Source: Trichodelitschia bisporula (Eukaryota > Ascomycota > Dothideomycetes > Phaeotrichales > Phaeotrichaceae). Taken from it: a stretch of DNA of 64,000 nt. The DNA lies in the NCBI GenBank assembly GCA_010356995.1, contig ML996698.1:1-64000 (forward strand), given 5' to 3'. Each line of letters begins with the position of its first letter. Position 1 is the stretch's first letter. Positions 44,198-55,620 of the stretch are shown piece by piece. The notes below the pieces were generated by a model. It ran no database searches. It worked only from the letters and a program-made list of their open reading frames with translations, and was not told the origin of the DNA. The translations under genes were made by a program, and so were the position numbers.

Positions 44198-45828
44198 TTA
44201 AACCCTCTCCCCCGGCCCCTCCTGCCCCCTCCTCCCAACCGGCAAAAGCCCCACCCCAATCCACCACTCATCCGCAATATCCCCCCTCCTAACCAACCTC
44301 TCAACCAACATCCTCACCGCCTCCAACGCCCCCCCCTCCAACTCCCCCTCCAAAACCGCCATCGCCCTCCCTGTCTGCTCCCGCGTCGGCGGCACCCCCG
44401 CCCTGAACCCAGCGAGCCTCTGCTCCCGCTCCTCAGCCCTTGCCTCAGCATCAGTCTCCGGAATAATCCGCGAAGCAGACATGCCCGCGTCGTACCGCGC
44501 CCGCACATTCCGCCGCTGCCGCTCAGTCCACGTGCGCAACTCGTCGCTGACAACAGCCTCCCAGCGGGTCTCATCCTCCGCATCAGCCCACGAGGCCAAA
44601 GCCCTTCGGGGATTAGGCCGGTCGCCCGACCGAAGCGCCGAGAAGACAACATCCCCATCTTCATTAACGTCACACACGAGCTCGTCGCGGTACTCATCGA
44701 CCTCGACAACCTCATCCGGGAGCGTAATATGCGTGCGGCTGCTATTAACCGAGTTAGACGCGTCGCTCACGCTGCGCGTCGTAGACCCCGTGCCACTCGT
44801 CGACGCAGCCGAGAAACTGGCCGCCGCGGCAGCGGCGGAAAAGCTCGAGTCCGCGCTTGGGAGACGCTCGTCCGGCGTGATGGTCGCAAGCATGGTATCC
44901 CAGGCCGAGTCACGCATGTCCTCGTCCTCGGAGCCCGACTCGTCATCGGGACTAAGCGCGTGCTCGCGATCGCGGTCACCAAGCCCATCGATTTCATCCC
45001 GCAGCGGCGACGGCCGGTAGCGGTAATCGGAGCGCGCACTCACGCGATGCAAACGGTAAGAGTCGTCATCTGAGACGGGGCCGTCAGGCGGGTTGGACGA
45101 GACAGCTCGGACCGGGCGCGCAGACGGCGGCGGCACCGGCCCAGTCAGGATAACCCTGTCCATATACCTCTGGACCTCGCCCGGAGCATACGGATTTCCG
45201 TCATCATCATGCGACCTGTTCCTCAGAATTTCGTGCCGGGCCTCCGTATCGTCCAGTGAGGGACGAGGGCGCTCGTTGGTGACGTCCTCCCGCGGACGCG
45301 TGCTCGGCGCGTACTGCGGCGGAATGTAAGGAAGGGGGTAGCGCAGGACGTGCAGGTAGTCGCGCTCGTCGCGTTCACGACGCATAAACGGCGCGGCCGG
45401 CGCGGGGATGCGGTAGTTGCGCGACTCCGGGGCTGGGGGTAGAGGCGCCGACGTAGAAGCCGACGACTCGGCCGAGTCGCTGGTGTCATCGGCGCGAGGG
45501 ACGCGGAAGGGCGCGCCGTAGTGGCGGGGGATGGGCTCGCCGAGATGGCTGCGTTCGCGACGGGGAGAGCGACGCGTTCCTGTTGTAGTTGTGTTTGTTG
45601 TGTTTGATGCTGCGGGTGCGGCGCGCGGGTGGGGAGACGCGGCGTGGGCGCGGCGCGGTTGCGCGTTGCGGCGGATGGGGGAGCGGGCGGAGGCGGTGAT
45701 GTCGACTTTGATTGCATCCTTTGAGCTGGTGGGCGATGAAGGCCAAACCCTGGTGACGATGTTAGCGGGGGGTTGGGATGGTGCGGGCAAACGTGGTGCC
45801 GGGTGGTGGTTGCTCACGGGAGACCCAT
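44198..45828 (-). CDS. Disordered hypothetical protein, 520 aa
   Basis: I do not recognise this gene. The model has a first exon of only 11 nt (45828-45818, ATGGGTCTCCC), an intron of 68 nt (GTGAGC...GCTAAC...CCAG) and a main exon 45749-44198. It avoids an in-frame stop and gives MGLPVWPSSPTSSKDAIK. Residues 15-260 are Arg/Pro/Ser-rich and disordered, 260-310 acidic (ALSPDDESGSEDEDM), 330-365 Ala/Ser-rich. The last 140 residues look folded and helical: WTERQRRNVRARYDAG, PTREQTGRAMAVLEGELEGGALEAVRMLVERL, then RRGDIADEWWIGVGLLP. Probably a conserved C-terminal module with a regulatory disordered N-part; location unknown. Confidence 0.75.
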
Positions 45829-46526
45829 GGTGGCGAGTGGGAGATGAAGAAGTTGATGGAAAGCGTGGGGGGCGTGTTAAAGAAGGTGTGGCGAAGGATA
45901 TATGATGCGGGAGAAGAGAGCGGAGATGGCGCGGAGATGGAGGTGGTTGAGTCGGTGATGATGGTGGTGGGTGGATGAGGTGGATGGTGGTTGGTGGGAG
46001 TTTTCTTTTCTGGGGGGGGGGGGGATGGAAGGTGATGAGGGAAGATGAAGATGCGGCGGCGCGGCGGGAACCAACTTGACGCTTGACGGGGGGGGGGGAG
46101 GGAGACAGAATTTGGAGCTAGACTCTGTTGGGTGGGCTCGGTGCCTGAGCGTGCTTAACTCTTGAGGCTTTGCGGCTCTGGATCAAGGGCGACCTTGAAA
46201 AGTCATAGCCGCTCCAGTCCGCAAAGACACTCGTACCTGACGGCCATGACTTCTGTTGATGGCCCTTTGGATACTCGCTCTTGCCCGCATTTGCCTTACC
46301 TGCCTGGCTTTGCCTTAAGTTGCCTCATTCTGGAGCAGTGGCCCGTGCAGTTGATAGATCGCATATCGGCCAATCGTCTGTAAGTGCCAAGATCCAGTCT
46401 CCGTCGCACCTTCGCTGACTCATTTTGACTCTCTGGACTGTTGACGATGGACGACGGACAGGCAACAGCGGGTTGTCGCGACAGCAACGACGGAGAAGTG
46501 GAGAGGATTGGATGATAGCGGGCAGT

Positions 46527-46585
46527 TGAAGAAGAAGACGAAGAAGAAGACGAAGAAGAAGAAGAAGAAGAAGAAGAAGAAGAGA
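46527..46585 (+). repeat. (GAA)n microsatellite with GAC interruptions
   Basis: About 19 purine triplets, interrupted twice by GAC. Its minus-strand frame is a poly-Ser/Phe artefact. Confidence 0.95.
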
Positions 46586-46680
46586 GTTGCTGCCCACAAG
46601 CGATGCAACCCGCTGAGACGACTGTTTCATACTTCACACAGCGACGAGCTCTTGTGGTCGAGATGTCTTCTGAGCGGAAA

Positions 46681-46720
46681 GAGTCACAGAGGCACAGAGT
46701 CACAGAGTCACAGAGTCACA
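46681..46720 (+). repeat. (GAGTCACA)n, about 5 copies
   Basis: 8-bp unit in tandem, one copy altered to GAGGCACA. Confidence 0.9.
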
Positions 46721-48373
46721 GCACCAGCATCGAAATGCAAGACGCAAGATGCAAGAGCCAACGGCTTACTAACGATGCACATTGGCAAGCAGAGCAACGA
46801 ACCGAGGAGCATGAACGGTCAGTCTGTGCACGCAACTACAGAACTCTTGGTGGGGCAGGTATGATGCTTGTCATTTCGATTGCGGGGGGAGAGAGAGAGA
46901 TTGGCTGTCGAAGGCTTGCATGCGAAATCTTGCGTGCTTCGCGTTTAGACGCGTCGAAAAGAACGCGAAGTGCTCGTCGATTAACTGCCAAAGAGCCTCC
47001 ACAGCCGAGCGCATCCCTCATCCATGATCCCAGCGCGGCATCACTTCGGCATCGCCATCCCAGCACGATGCCGTGATAATTCACCGGTGTCGTGGTGGAG
47101 ATGAGCAATCGGACGCCACCCCGCCTTCCAGCCCTGACACGAGGAAAGCCACCGGTATTGACGTAACCGCAACCTACTGCCCGCTTTCGGCAAGTCACGA
47201 TGCCAAAGCCAGAGGTCGCAATTTCCTCACCGGCCGTGGTCTAGAAATAACAGCCGCGCGGATGGGCGCTTAAGGGACTGCGGTTCACCGCGGGTGAAGT
47301 TGAGGCTCACCATTCACGCGCGGCAGGTCCAACGACGATGCCTCGACGATGCCTCGAGGCTTGTGCCTTTGTGCATCTGTACCATGCGACTGTACCACTC
47401 TATATCCCCCGTATCCGTCCACACGATGCCCTCCCGTCATCAAGCATCATAACACCCCTCCACCTTCTCCATCCATCAAAAACCCATGCTCAAAATAGTA
47501 TCAACCCCCCAACGTCAATCGCCCTCATCCCTCCTCCTTCCCCAGCTCACACCCTGGAAAAAGGGGTGGCATTTGCGTCCCACTACCGTATCCCCGCTCC
47601 GCCCTGTCCTTCGATGATTCCCACGTCGCGCCTTCTCGTACACGTCCAACTCGCACGCGCTCACGAGTAAACATCTCACAAACAACCAGACTTCTTTGTA
47701 CTCTCCTGCCAGAAATGCTCCAACAGTGTCCTCACATCCCCCGAACGTCTCAGGGGCCCCTCAAACACTATCCCAAACCCCACAAGCCTGTAGCCCCACG
47801 AAAAGGGGCATGTTTCTCTCACCCCGCGAGAGCCCATTGGCCCCCCTAGCCCTACCCGACCCCCCGCCCACGCATGACGCCCCCAAGCCAGGCGGCGCCA
47901 GCGCCACGCTCGCGCGAATTCCCCGCCACCAATTCGAGTCGTCTCGTTTTTTTTGCGTGCAGGCTTGCACGGGCTGCGGCTGCAGGCGGGGAAGGGGGGG
48001 GAGCCTTTTGAAGCGGGCGCGGCCCCGTTTGCTTGTCAGCTCTGCTTTGCAATCCTCTCGTGCTTTCGCGTCGTTCCTTTGTGCTTTGTTTGCGACTGAG
48101 CTGGACGTCTCCGGACGGGAACGACATCTCGCAACTTGGGATTTCTGTGCGCTCGGCGACCGTCAACGCACTCGCGGTTTCGTGTCTCTCGGCAACTTCC
48201 AAGCAACGCGGTGGTTGAGTGCACTCGGCGCTCATCGCGAACTCGGCAAACATCACATCAGCACCTCGCAGCCTCGCCACCCCTTCTACGAACACCCTCC
48301 CTCAACACGCTATCAACACCCACCACCAACCTCCACCTAATGCTCTGACCCTCCTCTCACGACAACCACCAAA

Positions 48374-49787
48374 ATGCTCCCCCGCCGCCTCCCCCCCTCC
48401 CTCCACTTCCTCCCGCGCCGCCCCTCCTCCCCCCCGCTCGACAAACTCATGTCCGACACAACCTGGGCCGACGGCCTCCGCGGCATCGCCGCCTTCTTCG
48501 TCATGTCGAGCCACATCACGCTGTGCATCGCCACCTTCACCGTCGCACCGTCGCGCGGCGCAGGGCAGGGCGCGTATCTCTTCCAACGCCCGATATTCCG
48601 GCTCGTGGCGCAGGGGCCAGCGTGGGTTGCGCTGTTCTTCGTGTTGTCTGGGTTTGTGCTAAGTTTGAAGCCGCTGCGGCAGGCGAAGGGGTTGGATCCG
48701 GAGGCTGCGCTCATGGGGCTTAACGCTGCTGCTTTCAGGAGAATATGGAGGCTGGTGTTGCCGGCTGCGGCGGCGACGGTAGTGAGTTGGGCGGTGTGCC
48801 AGGTGGGCGGGTATGAAGTCGCGAACGCGAGCGACTCGTATTGGATCCGTGACACAGCGGCGGTGCGCACACCGGGCTTCTTCACGCCTGTGCGCAAACT
48901 CGTCGGGGCGATAACGCAGACGTGGAGTCTTTACCCGGCGAATGCGTATGACCAGCCGCAGTGGGCGCTGATGTACCTGCTCCAAGGCAGCTTCTACGTG
49001 TTCATGGTGCTGACGGCGACGGTGCGGTTGCGCCCGAAGTGGCGCGCTGCCGTCGTGTTGTTCCTGATGTGGTGGAGCTTGGATTGGAGCGGGAAGATCG
49101 CGGATCGTGAGTTCTATTTTCGTATCACGGGGTGCTGTGTGCTGACGCTTTTTCGTAGCTCTGGTCGGTATATCCGTTTTCGCCGGCGTCCTCCTTGCCG
49201 AACTCACTCTCTCCCCGCTCCCCATGCGCATGGCACACTGGACCCTCATCCCGGCGGTGCCCGTCAGCATCCTCGCGCTGATACTCATGTCCTTCCCCTC
49301 CGAATTCCAAGAAACAGCACCGTGGAGCGCGTTTCTCCTCCGCATCCACCTGACCTACTTCCCGCAAAGCACGTACATAAACATAAACCGGCTCTGGCCG
49401 ACAATTGGCTCTATCCTCCTCACCGCGACTATCATCGTCACGCCCACCTTACGGCAACTACTCCGGCACCGCGCGCTCATATGGCTGGGCAAGATTTCAT
49501 TCCCGTTGTATTTGCTGCATGGGATGCTTTTGCGCACGGTTTTCGCGTGGCTGTTGCATGCCTTCTCGCATAAAGTCGAGGTGCTGGAGGGCGATGGGAA
49601 TGTAGTCCTGCGCTACCCGATGCCGGGGCCTCTGCATACTGCGTTTGCGCTGATGGGCTTTCTGGCCTCTGTGCTGGTGGCCAGCCATGCATGGGCGCAG
49701 CGCGTGGAGCCATTGTTTGGCCGTATAACAGCTGCGGTGGAGAGGATGATGGCGGCAGAGAAGGGCGTGTTACCCGTAAAACGGTAA
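48374..49787 (+). CDS. Acyltransferase-3 family membrane protein
   Basis: A 453-aa protein from exons 48374-49106 and 49159-49787 (52-nt intron with CTGAC). Motifs of the family: DGLRGIAAFFVMSSHI near residue 35 with the proposed catalytic His, FVLSGFVLSL, FRRIWRLVLPA, then ALIWLGKISFPLYLLHGMLL. About ten membrane spans. Members move acyl groups from CoA or other donors to sugars, polyketides or lipids across membranes. In filamentous fungi they occur both alone and in secondary-metabolite clusters; the neighbours here do not suggest a cluster. A pyrimidine-rich leader precedes the start. Confidence 0.92.
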
Positions 49788-50237
49788 GAGGGACTGTCTG
49801 AGTACATTGTATGTTATGTTCATACGGCACTGGAGTTCGGTACAGCTGGGCGGTTGGGCATGGGATAGGCGTTTTTTATACAGTGTAGGTTCCCGACTGT
49901 AGGACACGATATATTTGCCAAGGGACTTGGCGGGGGGGTGATGTCATTTTTCACCCTGGGTACCGGAGAACTGAAATGGGCAATCTGTTTGTTTACCCGC
50001 TACTCCGTACATTGTACATGCGCTGTGTGGTCATGATGCCGTGATATCGTGCGACATATCGCTCCCAGCGCTCCACTCGGGCGCCGCGGCCCCAGCGCGC
50101 TGCGCTGCAGCTGCAGGTGGGTTTCACAGCCTGGCCCAGCCTCGCATCCCAGCCACCGGCGGGGGTGTACCTCCCTCCGTATGCCAACTTCACCTCCGCT
50201 CGGCGCATTTCCAACTTCATTCCGCAGCACGCCGACC
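49788..50237. other. Intergenic, 450 bp
   Basis: 3' side of the acyltransferase and promoter of the Cys-rich protein. No gene seen. Confidence 0.6.
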
Positions 50238-51746
50238 ATGCGCACGCGATCATTCCTCTTTCCCCTCCTTTCCCTCCTCCCATCAGCCCTCCCCGAACAC
50301 CTCGCGACGACGACGGAAGCGCAATGGCCCTCCGACCTCCCGCCGGATATCAAACACCACCCGCTCGCGGCCCGCGGCCTCGCCGCGCTCTCGTCCCTCA
50401 GCTCCCATGAACCCATCTCCGCACGCCCCATGCCCGCGGACGCAGGCGCGATGTTCTTCCTCGACTACTGGGCGTTTGAACCGCAGGCCCCGCTCGAAGC
50501 CGCCTTCGAAGCCGCATCCTCGTCCGCAGCTTTCTCCCCCCCACCAGCAACACCGAACTCAACCTTCCATCCCCCCCTCCTCCCTCACATCTTCTCCCCT
50601 TCGCACCGTCTCGCCAAACGCGCCTTCCAATGCCCCACCGACACCACCGCATGTACCTCCATCGGTGAAGCGAACGCCTGCTGCCCCACCGGCGCGTCGT
50701 GTACAAGGCTCGACGATGGCAGCGTGGGGTGTTGTCCCGAGGGGGCGGGGTGTGCGGGGCCGGTGGGGGAATGTGATGTTGAAAGTGGGTATAAGAGTTG
50801 TACTGGTGGGCTGGGGGGGTGTTGTATCCCTGGAGCGGAGTGTGAGGGGGTTGGGTGTAAGTTCTTCCCTTTGTTTTTTGTTGGGAGGGGGAGGAGGGGA
50901 GGGGGGATTGGGTTGCAGTTGGAGCTGAGGGGCTGGAGGTTTGCCCGGGGACGACACGAGGCTGCCACGCGGCAGGCCCAGTCTTGCCCGAGCATCCGGA
51001 CCGGAAGCTCCAGGCCGCCCGATTCCCAACCCACGCCCCCTGAACTGGCCCCATCTCTATCAGAAACCATGCTAACAGCTCCCCCACAGGCATCGTAACA
51101 ACCGGCACCTCAACCACAACCACCACCCTCCCCACCGTAACCATCGTAACCTGCGGCTTCGGCTTCACCACCTGCCGCAGCAGCACCTGCTGCCCCACCA
51201 CCACTACCACCGCCACCACCACCACACAACCCTCCTCCACTCCCCGTCCCTCCNNNNNNNNNNNNNNNNNNNNNNNNNNNNNNNNNNNNNNNNNNNNNNN
51301 NNNNNNNNNNNNNNNNNNNNNNNNNNNNNNNNNNNNNNNNNNNNNNNNNNNNNNNNNNNNNNNNNNNNNNNNNNNNNNNNNNNNNNNNNNNNNNNNNNNN
51401 NNNNNNNNNNNNNNNNNNNNNNNNNNNNNNNNNNNNNNNNNNNNNNNNNNNNNNNNNNNNNNNNNNNNNNNNNNNNNNNNNNNNNNNNNNNNNNNNNNNN
51501 NNNNNNNNNNNNNNNNNNNNNNNNNNNNNNNNNNNNNNNNNNNNNNNNNNNNNNNNNNNNNNNNNNNNNNNNNNNNNNNNNNNNNNNNNNNNNNNNNNNN
51601 NNNNNNNNNNNNNNNNNNNNNNNNNNNNNNNNNNNNNNNNNNNNNNNNNNNNNNNNNNNNNNNNNNNNNNNNNNNNNNNNNNNNNNNNNNNGGGGTGGAT
51701 GGGGATGTTGGTTGGAGGGGCGGCGGTTTGGGTTGCGTGGTGGTAG
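50238..51746 (+). CDS. Cys-rich GPI-type cell-surface protein (interrupted by assembly gap)
   Basis: Exon 1 is 50238-50856; a 232-nt intron (GTAAGT...GCTAAC...CCACAG) leads to exon 2 from 51089, which runs into the N gap. A signal peptide (MRTRSFLFPLLSLLPSALP) is followed by a pro-like region to about 120, then a Cys-rich module: FQCPTDTTACTSIGEANACCPTG, SVGCCPEGAGCAGPVGECD, GGCCIPGAECEGVGC. Exon 2 is Thr-rich (TSTTTTTLPTVT, then STCCPTTTTTATTTT), a glycosylated stalk. Right of the gap, a frame reading MGMLVGGAAVWVAWW and a stop at 51744-51746 looks like a GPI tail. This layout is common in fungal wall proteins; function is untested. Confidence 0.75.
51254..51691. other. Assembly gap (438 N)
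   Basis: Run of N inside the Thr-rich stalk of the preceding gene. Low-complexity Thr codons (ACCACC...) on the left flank explain why assembly broke here; the true size is unknown. Confidence 0.98.
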
Positions 51747-51974
51747 GAGAGAAGGAAGGTGCTGGCTCAGTCGGTTGGATTTTGTGGTCTTGATTTGAAC
51801 AGTTTTATACCTTGGATGATTTGTACTAGCTTCGGTTCGAGGCGTCCGCTTGATGGTATTTACGAGAACATGATACGGGAACATAGACATTGGAAAGGCT
51901 ATGGAGATGCACATTGTATTTGCTCCATGCCTTGGATATGCTCGATTAAAAATGCTCTGTTCCAAAATGGCATA

Positions 51975-52238
51975 TTAGTCTAATGAATAAAGCGAGGACC
52001 GCACATACGTGAGGAAGCCTTTGCCCACACCCTCATCTCCGTAGCAGCAGAGTATTGGGGATTTGGACTTCCCCAACAACCAATCCATGTAGAGCTTTTC
52101 ATCCAGTAGCCAGCTGCTGGCTCTCTCCGCCCTCGACTTTTGGTATAGCCCTTGGGTATCAGAGGGCGAGGGGGGAGATAGGCCCTTGTACTGAAAAGGC
52201 TCTGAGCCAGACATGGTCGTCAATAGAAGTTGAAGCAT
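51975..52238 (-). pseudogene. Orphan N-terminal fragment of a NACHT-type NLR
   Basis: An 87-codon frame starting at 52238 or 52214. It reads QGLYQKSRAERASSWLLDEK then DWLLGKSKSPILCCYGDEGVGKGFL. This matches the segment of fungal NLR proteins that leads into the NACHT P-loop (pattern: ...WLL...F..WL...S.ILWCYGDPGVGKT). Only the linker and P-loop are here; the Thr/Ser after the P-loop Lys is Gly, and nothing NACHT-like follows on the minus strand before the next gene. A possible donor (GTATGT, 52009-52004) follows the P-loop. Best seen as a truncated relic of a heterokaryon-incompatibility/immune-type gene. Confidence 0.6.
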
Positions 52239-53011
52239 ATCTAGAGGTTGCGGATGTGAAAGTTCGATGAGGAGGTCAGGGTTCAGCGAGATGAGGACGT
52301 CTTATATATCGGTGTGTATGTTAGACTGAGATGTAGAGAGGAAGAACCAGAGACTTGAAGTCCGAAACCCTAGGCATCTGACTTAAAATTCGGACCCTGG
52401 CGCTCCTGTAGCAAAGCGCTTCACCTTCCGGCACACCGTCTTTCTTCTTCCATTAATAGCAGACCCGTGCAGTAACGTAAATGCAATGCTGTGTTATTAG
52501 GCGAAAATGCAGTGTTGTCACGTCTGTGTTTGTTAGAGCAAAAATTGTAGTGCTGCGTTATCAGGTGGAGGGAGTTAAGGGCTCGATAGAAAAGTTGTAG
52601 CTTTTCCTCCCCATTATACTTACCTACTACTCAGCATAATTGCCTTTTAGAGTTAGCCATAACTTTTCGAGGAGGCGGCCTCTAGCTCTCCTGCTTTACC
52701 TTAGGAACTCCAATAAAATCATAGCCACCCTGTCCGCAAATGCAGCCGCGTCGCGCGGCTACAATTTCTACCGGTGGCCCATAATATGCGGAGCAGTTAG
52801 AGATAGTACATCATCTCTGGGCGAATCGTATAGAGTCTTCACCGCGTAGAGGTTGATAATGCACTGCAATGCATAAGCAGTAGGTAGTGAAGACATTCGG
52901 ACTGACTCTCAGCTGGAACGAAAGCAGCAACGTCGCACCATAGCTGGCTCAATGCATTCCAAAATCTCTCATCATTCAGTACCAAACACCGAAAAACGCC
53001 AGCGCCCACGC
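52239..53011. other. Intergenic, 773 bp
   Basis: AT-richer than the surroundings. No gene seen. Confidence 0.55.
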
Positions 53012-55620
53012 TCACGCCGTCGCCGACTTCTTCGTCGCCGGATCCTTCATACAATAATCGTAATTCCCCTTCTGATAATTATTCCCCCAGTACGCCGGGA
53101 ACGGGACCTCCTTCCCCCCACCACCGAACACAGCAAACGTAAGGATGAACACGAGAACCTGCGTGCCGCCATCCATCGCCGCGCTCAGGATGTAGTTGTA
53201 CTTTACGAACCACCGCGGGTGCTTCTTGCGCAGGTACAGCTGGCTGAAGAAGCCGATGATAAAGTAGGAGAGGATCGAGGAGTTGATCCCTACGCAGAGC
53301 CACCCGATGAAGTACGAGATGATGGCCGTGTTCCAGTAGTCGAGGCGTAGCTTTGGCCACCGGCGGTGAAGCAACCAGAACGGCAAAGGCACGAAGAAGC
53401 CGATGATGAAGGCGAGTGTGACCCATTGGTATCGTCCACCGACAGAGAAGAGTTCCTTGGCGAGTCCGCCCCACGCAATCGCCTAAAGGGTCAGCGGTGA
53501 CCGCACCGGAGGTAAGATACGTACCTGCGAGTTGTAGGACTGCACCACCTGCCCAGACCAGACATTCGTGCCCTCGACGGAGAGCAGAATCTCGCGCTGG
53601 TTCGTCGTGATAGAAGACATGATGATGTAAGAGAAGATGCTGCCGACAATCGTGCCAACCATTTGCATCACAAAGGTACACCGCGGACTCAAATGCGCAT
53701 ATTGCGCAAACTTCAAGTCCCGCAGCAACAGCGTCCCCTGCGACACGGAGTTATATCCAAACAACACGAAATACATATTCGCAACCGGCATCCCAGGGTG
53801 CAAATACCCGCCAATCATCTGGATGACAGGCTGAACCCCGAACCCGAACCCAGTGATCGCAATCTGAGCGCCGAAGAACAAGATGCAGATGCTAGACAGC
53901 GCAGCTGCGATAAAGAACCCCCACCACGGCAGCGTCGAGTGAGCATAGTGGTTCGTGATTAGTCCAACGGTCACGGAGAGCAGCAGTACACACCCGTACC
54001 ACCAGTTCGGGGCGTCGCGGTACGCGAGTGAGAGCTTGTAATGCGGGTCCGGCTCCTGCTCAGCCGTAGGGCGCGTATCGCCGGACTGCCAGAACTTCCA
54101 CCCACCGGAGCTGACGACGCGTTTGATGTTCGCGGGGCTAGCAAAGGCCCAACCGGACTTGATGTCGTTGTAGTTCCACAGGAGCAGGTGTATGCAGGTG
54201 GCGGTGATGGCCATGTTAGTCGAGAGGATGTAGACAAGGTATGTAGGGGAGAAATAGGGGAGGCCCTGTTTCTCTAGTAGGGCGTGGTCGACGCGGTAGT
54301 TGCTGTCGAGAATGGCGGATTGGTTGAATTGTACATACGTCGTGCCGTTGGACTTATCGGTGAAGAGCAGTTGCCCGAGGAAGGGGAAGTCGCGGGCGTT
54401 CCAGAGGTTGGAGTAGTACACGGCGGTGAAGGTGAAGATGCAGAGCATGTATCCGACGAGGTTGTTGCAGATTGTCTGGAAGGGAAGCCACATGCCCGCA
54501 GAGCCGACGTATTGCCAGTCGAGGCAGATGGACAAGAAGCCGAGCCCCTCGTTACCGTTCGAGCCTCCGAAAAGCCGAGTGAAGACCATGCTGTCGCGCT
54601 TTGCGAGGCAAAAGATGGAGATGCCGGTCAAGACGGGCACTGCGGAGTCAGCGCGCATCGGATAAAAAGGGGCAGACTAACTGATGTACTCGGGGAAAAA
54701 CTCCCAGAAGAACAGGACTGTAAACCCGATGTAGAAAACGCGCATCTTCTTCTTTGTCGCATCTCTATCGCCGTGAAGGCTCTCAATGAGCGAGTTCAGC
54801 GGCAAAAGCGAGGGATAACTGCGTGGTCAGCATGATTCCAAGCTACAGACGCGCGGCTGACTTACAACATCTTCGTCGGATACACCAAAGTCTGCCGGAG
54901 CACCCCAGCCACACCGTACCCTAAGCACTGCGAGGCGAATATAAGAAAGATGCCAACCAGTGGATGCGGTATCTTGTCGTAGTACAGCTTCTGGACGGAC
55001 AAGACCTCAATAGCGAGCGGAGCGTTGGCAGCCGTCGAAGCCATAATCACAATCGCCGCGTGCTCCTTGTTGTTGAACTGTGCACGTCAGCCTTGCCCGT
55101 AGCCCGTCGAGCCCTCCGTACCGGATGTGGATTGAACCACCTCCCTATCAACCCCTTGCGAGGAATAAGGAACGCCATCAGTTCCCCGAGACAATAGCTA
55201 ATAACGGCCAGAAACACCGTCGACACAGATATAGTCTGCGGCTTGAAGTAGTAAATCGTCCCCAGCGTACCGCCAAACGTGGACAGTCCCATTCCTACTA
55301 CAGTTAGCCAGCGCCGTCGACTCCTCATACCACCCACCTAAAAACCACACCCGGAATGTCCACGGGTTAATCGTCGGGTCATCCTCGGCTTTCAGGACCT
55401 CATTTACAAGCTCTTCGGCCGTTTCGGGCGGCGCCACGAAGTGATCCGACTCATCGCTGTAAGTCGTCACGGTCGTGAACTTCTTCTCCTCCAGCGTGCC
55501 GTCCGTGGTGCCAGTCCCGGTGTACCCCACGCCGGGGAATTTCTCCTCGTCGCGCAGGGCGTTCTCGCGCGCGGTGGTGTAGCCATCATCGCGTTCTGGG
55601 GCGTTCTTGGAAACTGCCAT
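53012..55620 (-). CDS. OPT family oligopeptide transporter
   Basis: A 797-aa protein from six exons: 55620-55338, 55297-55122, 55077-54866, 54818-54682, 54639-53525 and 53482-53012 (introns 40-47 nt). It carries proton-coupled uptake of small peptides, glutathione or metal-chelate peptides across the plasma membrane. Seen: WTFRVWFLVGMGLSTFGGTLG, then IPRKGLIGRWFNPHPFNNKEH, a well-conserved NPGPFN-type OPT motif here written NPHPFN, VYPTKMFYPSLLPLNSL, HYAHSTLPWWGFFIA, and KYNYILSAAMDGGTQVLVF near the end. The 90-residue acidic N-tail is cytosolic. Length is typical. Close relatives include fungal OPT2-like proteins; substrate unresolved. Confidence 0.94.

Larger units (their letters stand above)
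45829..48373. other. 2.5-kb intergenic interval with simple repeats
   Basis: Divergent promoter space between the disordered protein and the acyltransferase. It holds two short poly-G runs (46012-46023 and 46089-46098), (GAA)n at 46527-46585 and an 8-bp repeat at 46681-46720. Frames of 120-210 codons here lack ATG starts or domains. Confidence 0.6.

Noticed and set aside
46325-46864. Frames with poly-Ser, poly-Leu, poly-Phe or poly-Lys runs
   Set aside because: They are readings of the (GAA)n microsatellite, not genes.
47696-48340. 214-codon plus-strand frame before the acyltransferase
   Set aside because: It begins at a TTG, not ATG, and has random-like composition; it is more likely leader and promoter.
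52330-52440. Possible second tRNA (GCGCTCCTGTAGC-like stretch)
   Set aside because: I could not form acceptor, anticodon and T arms together on either strand.
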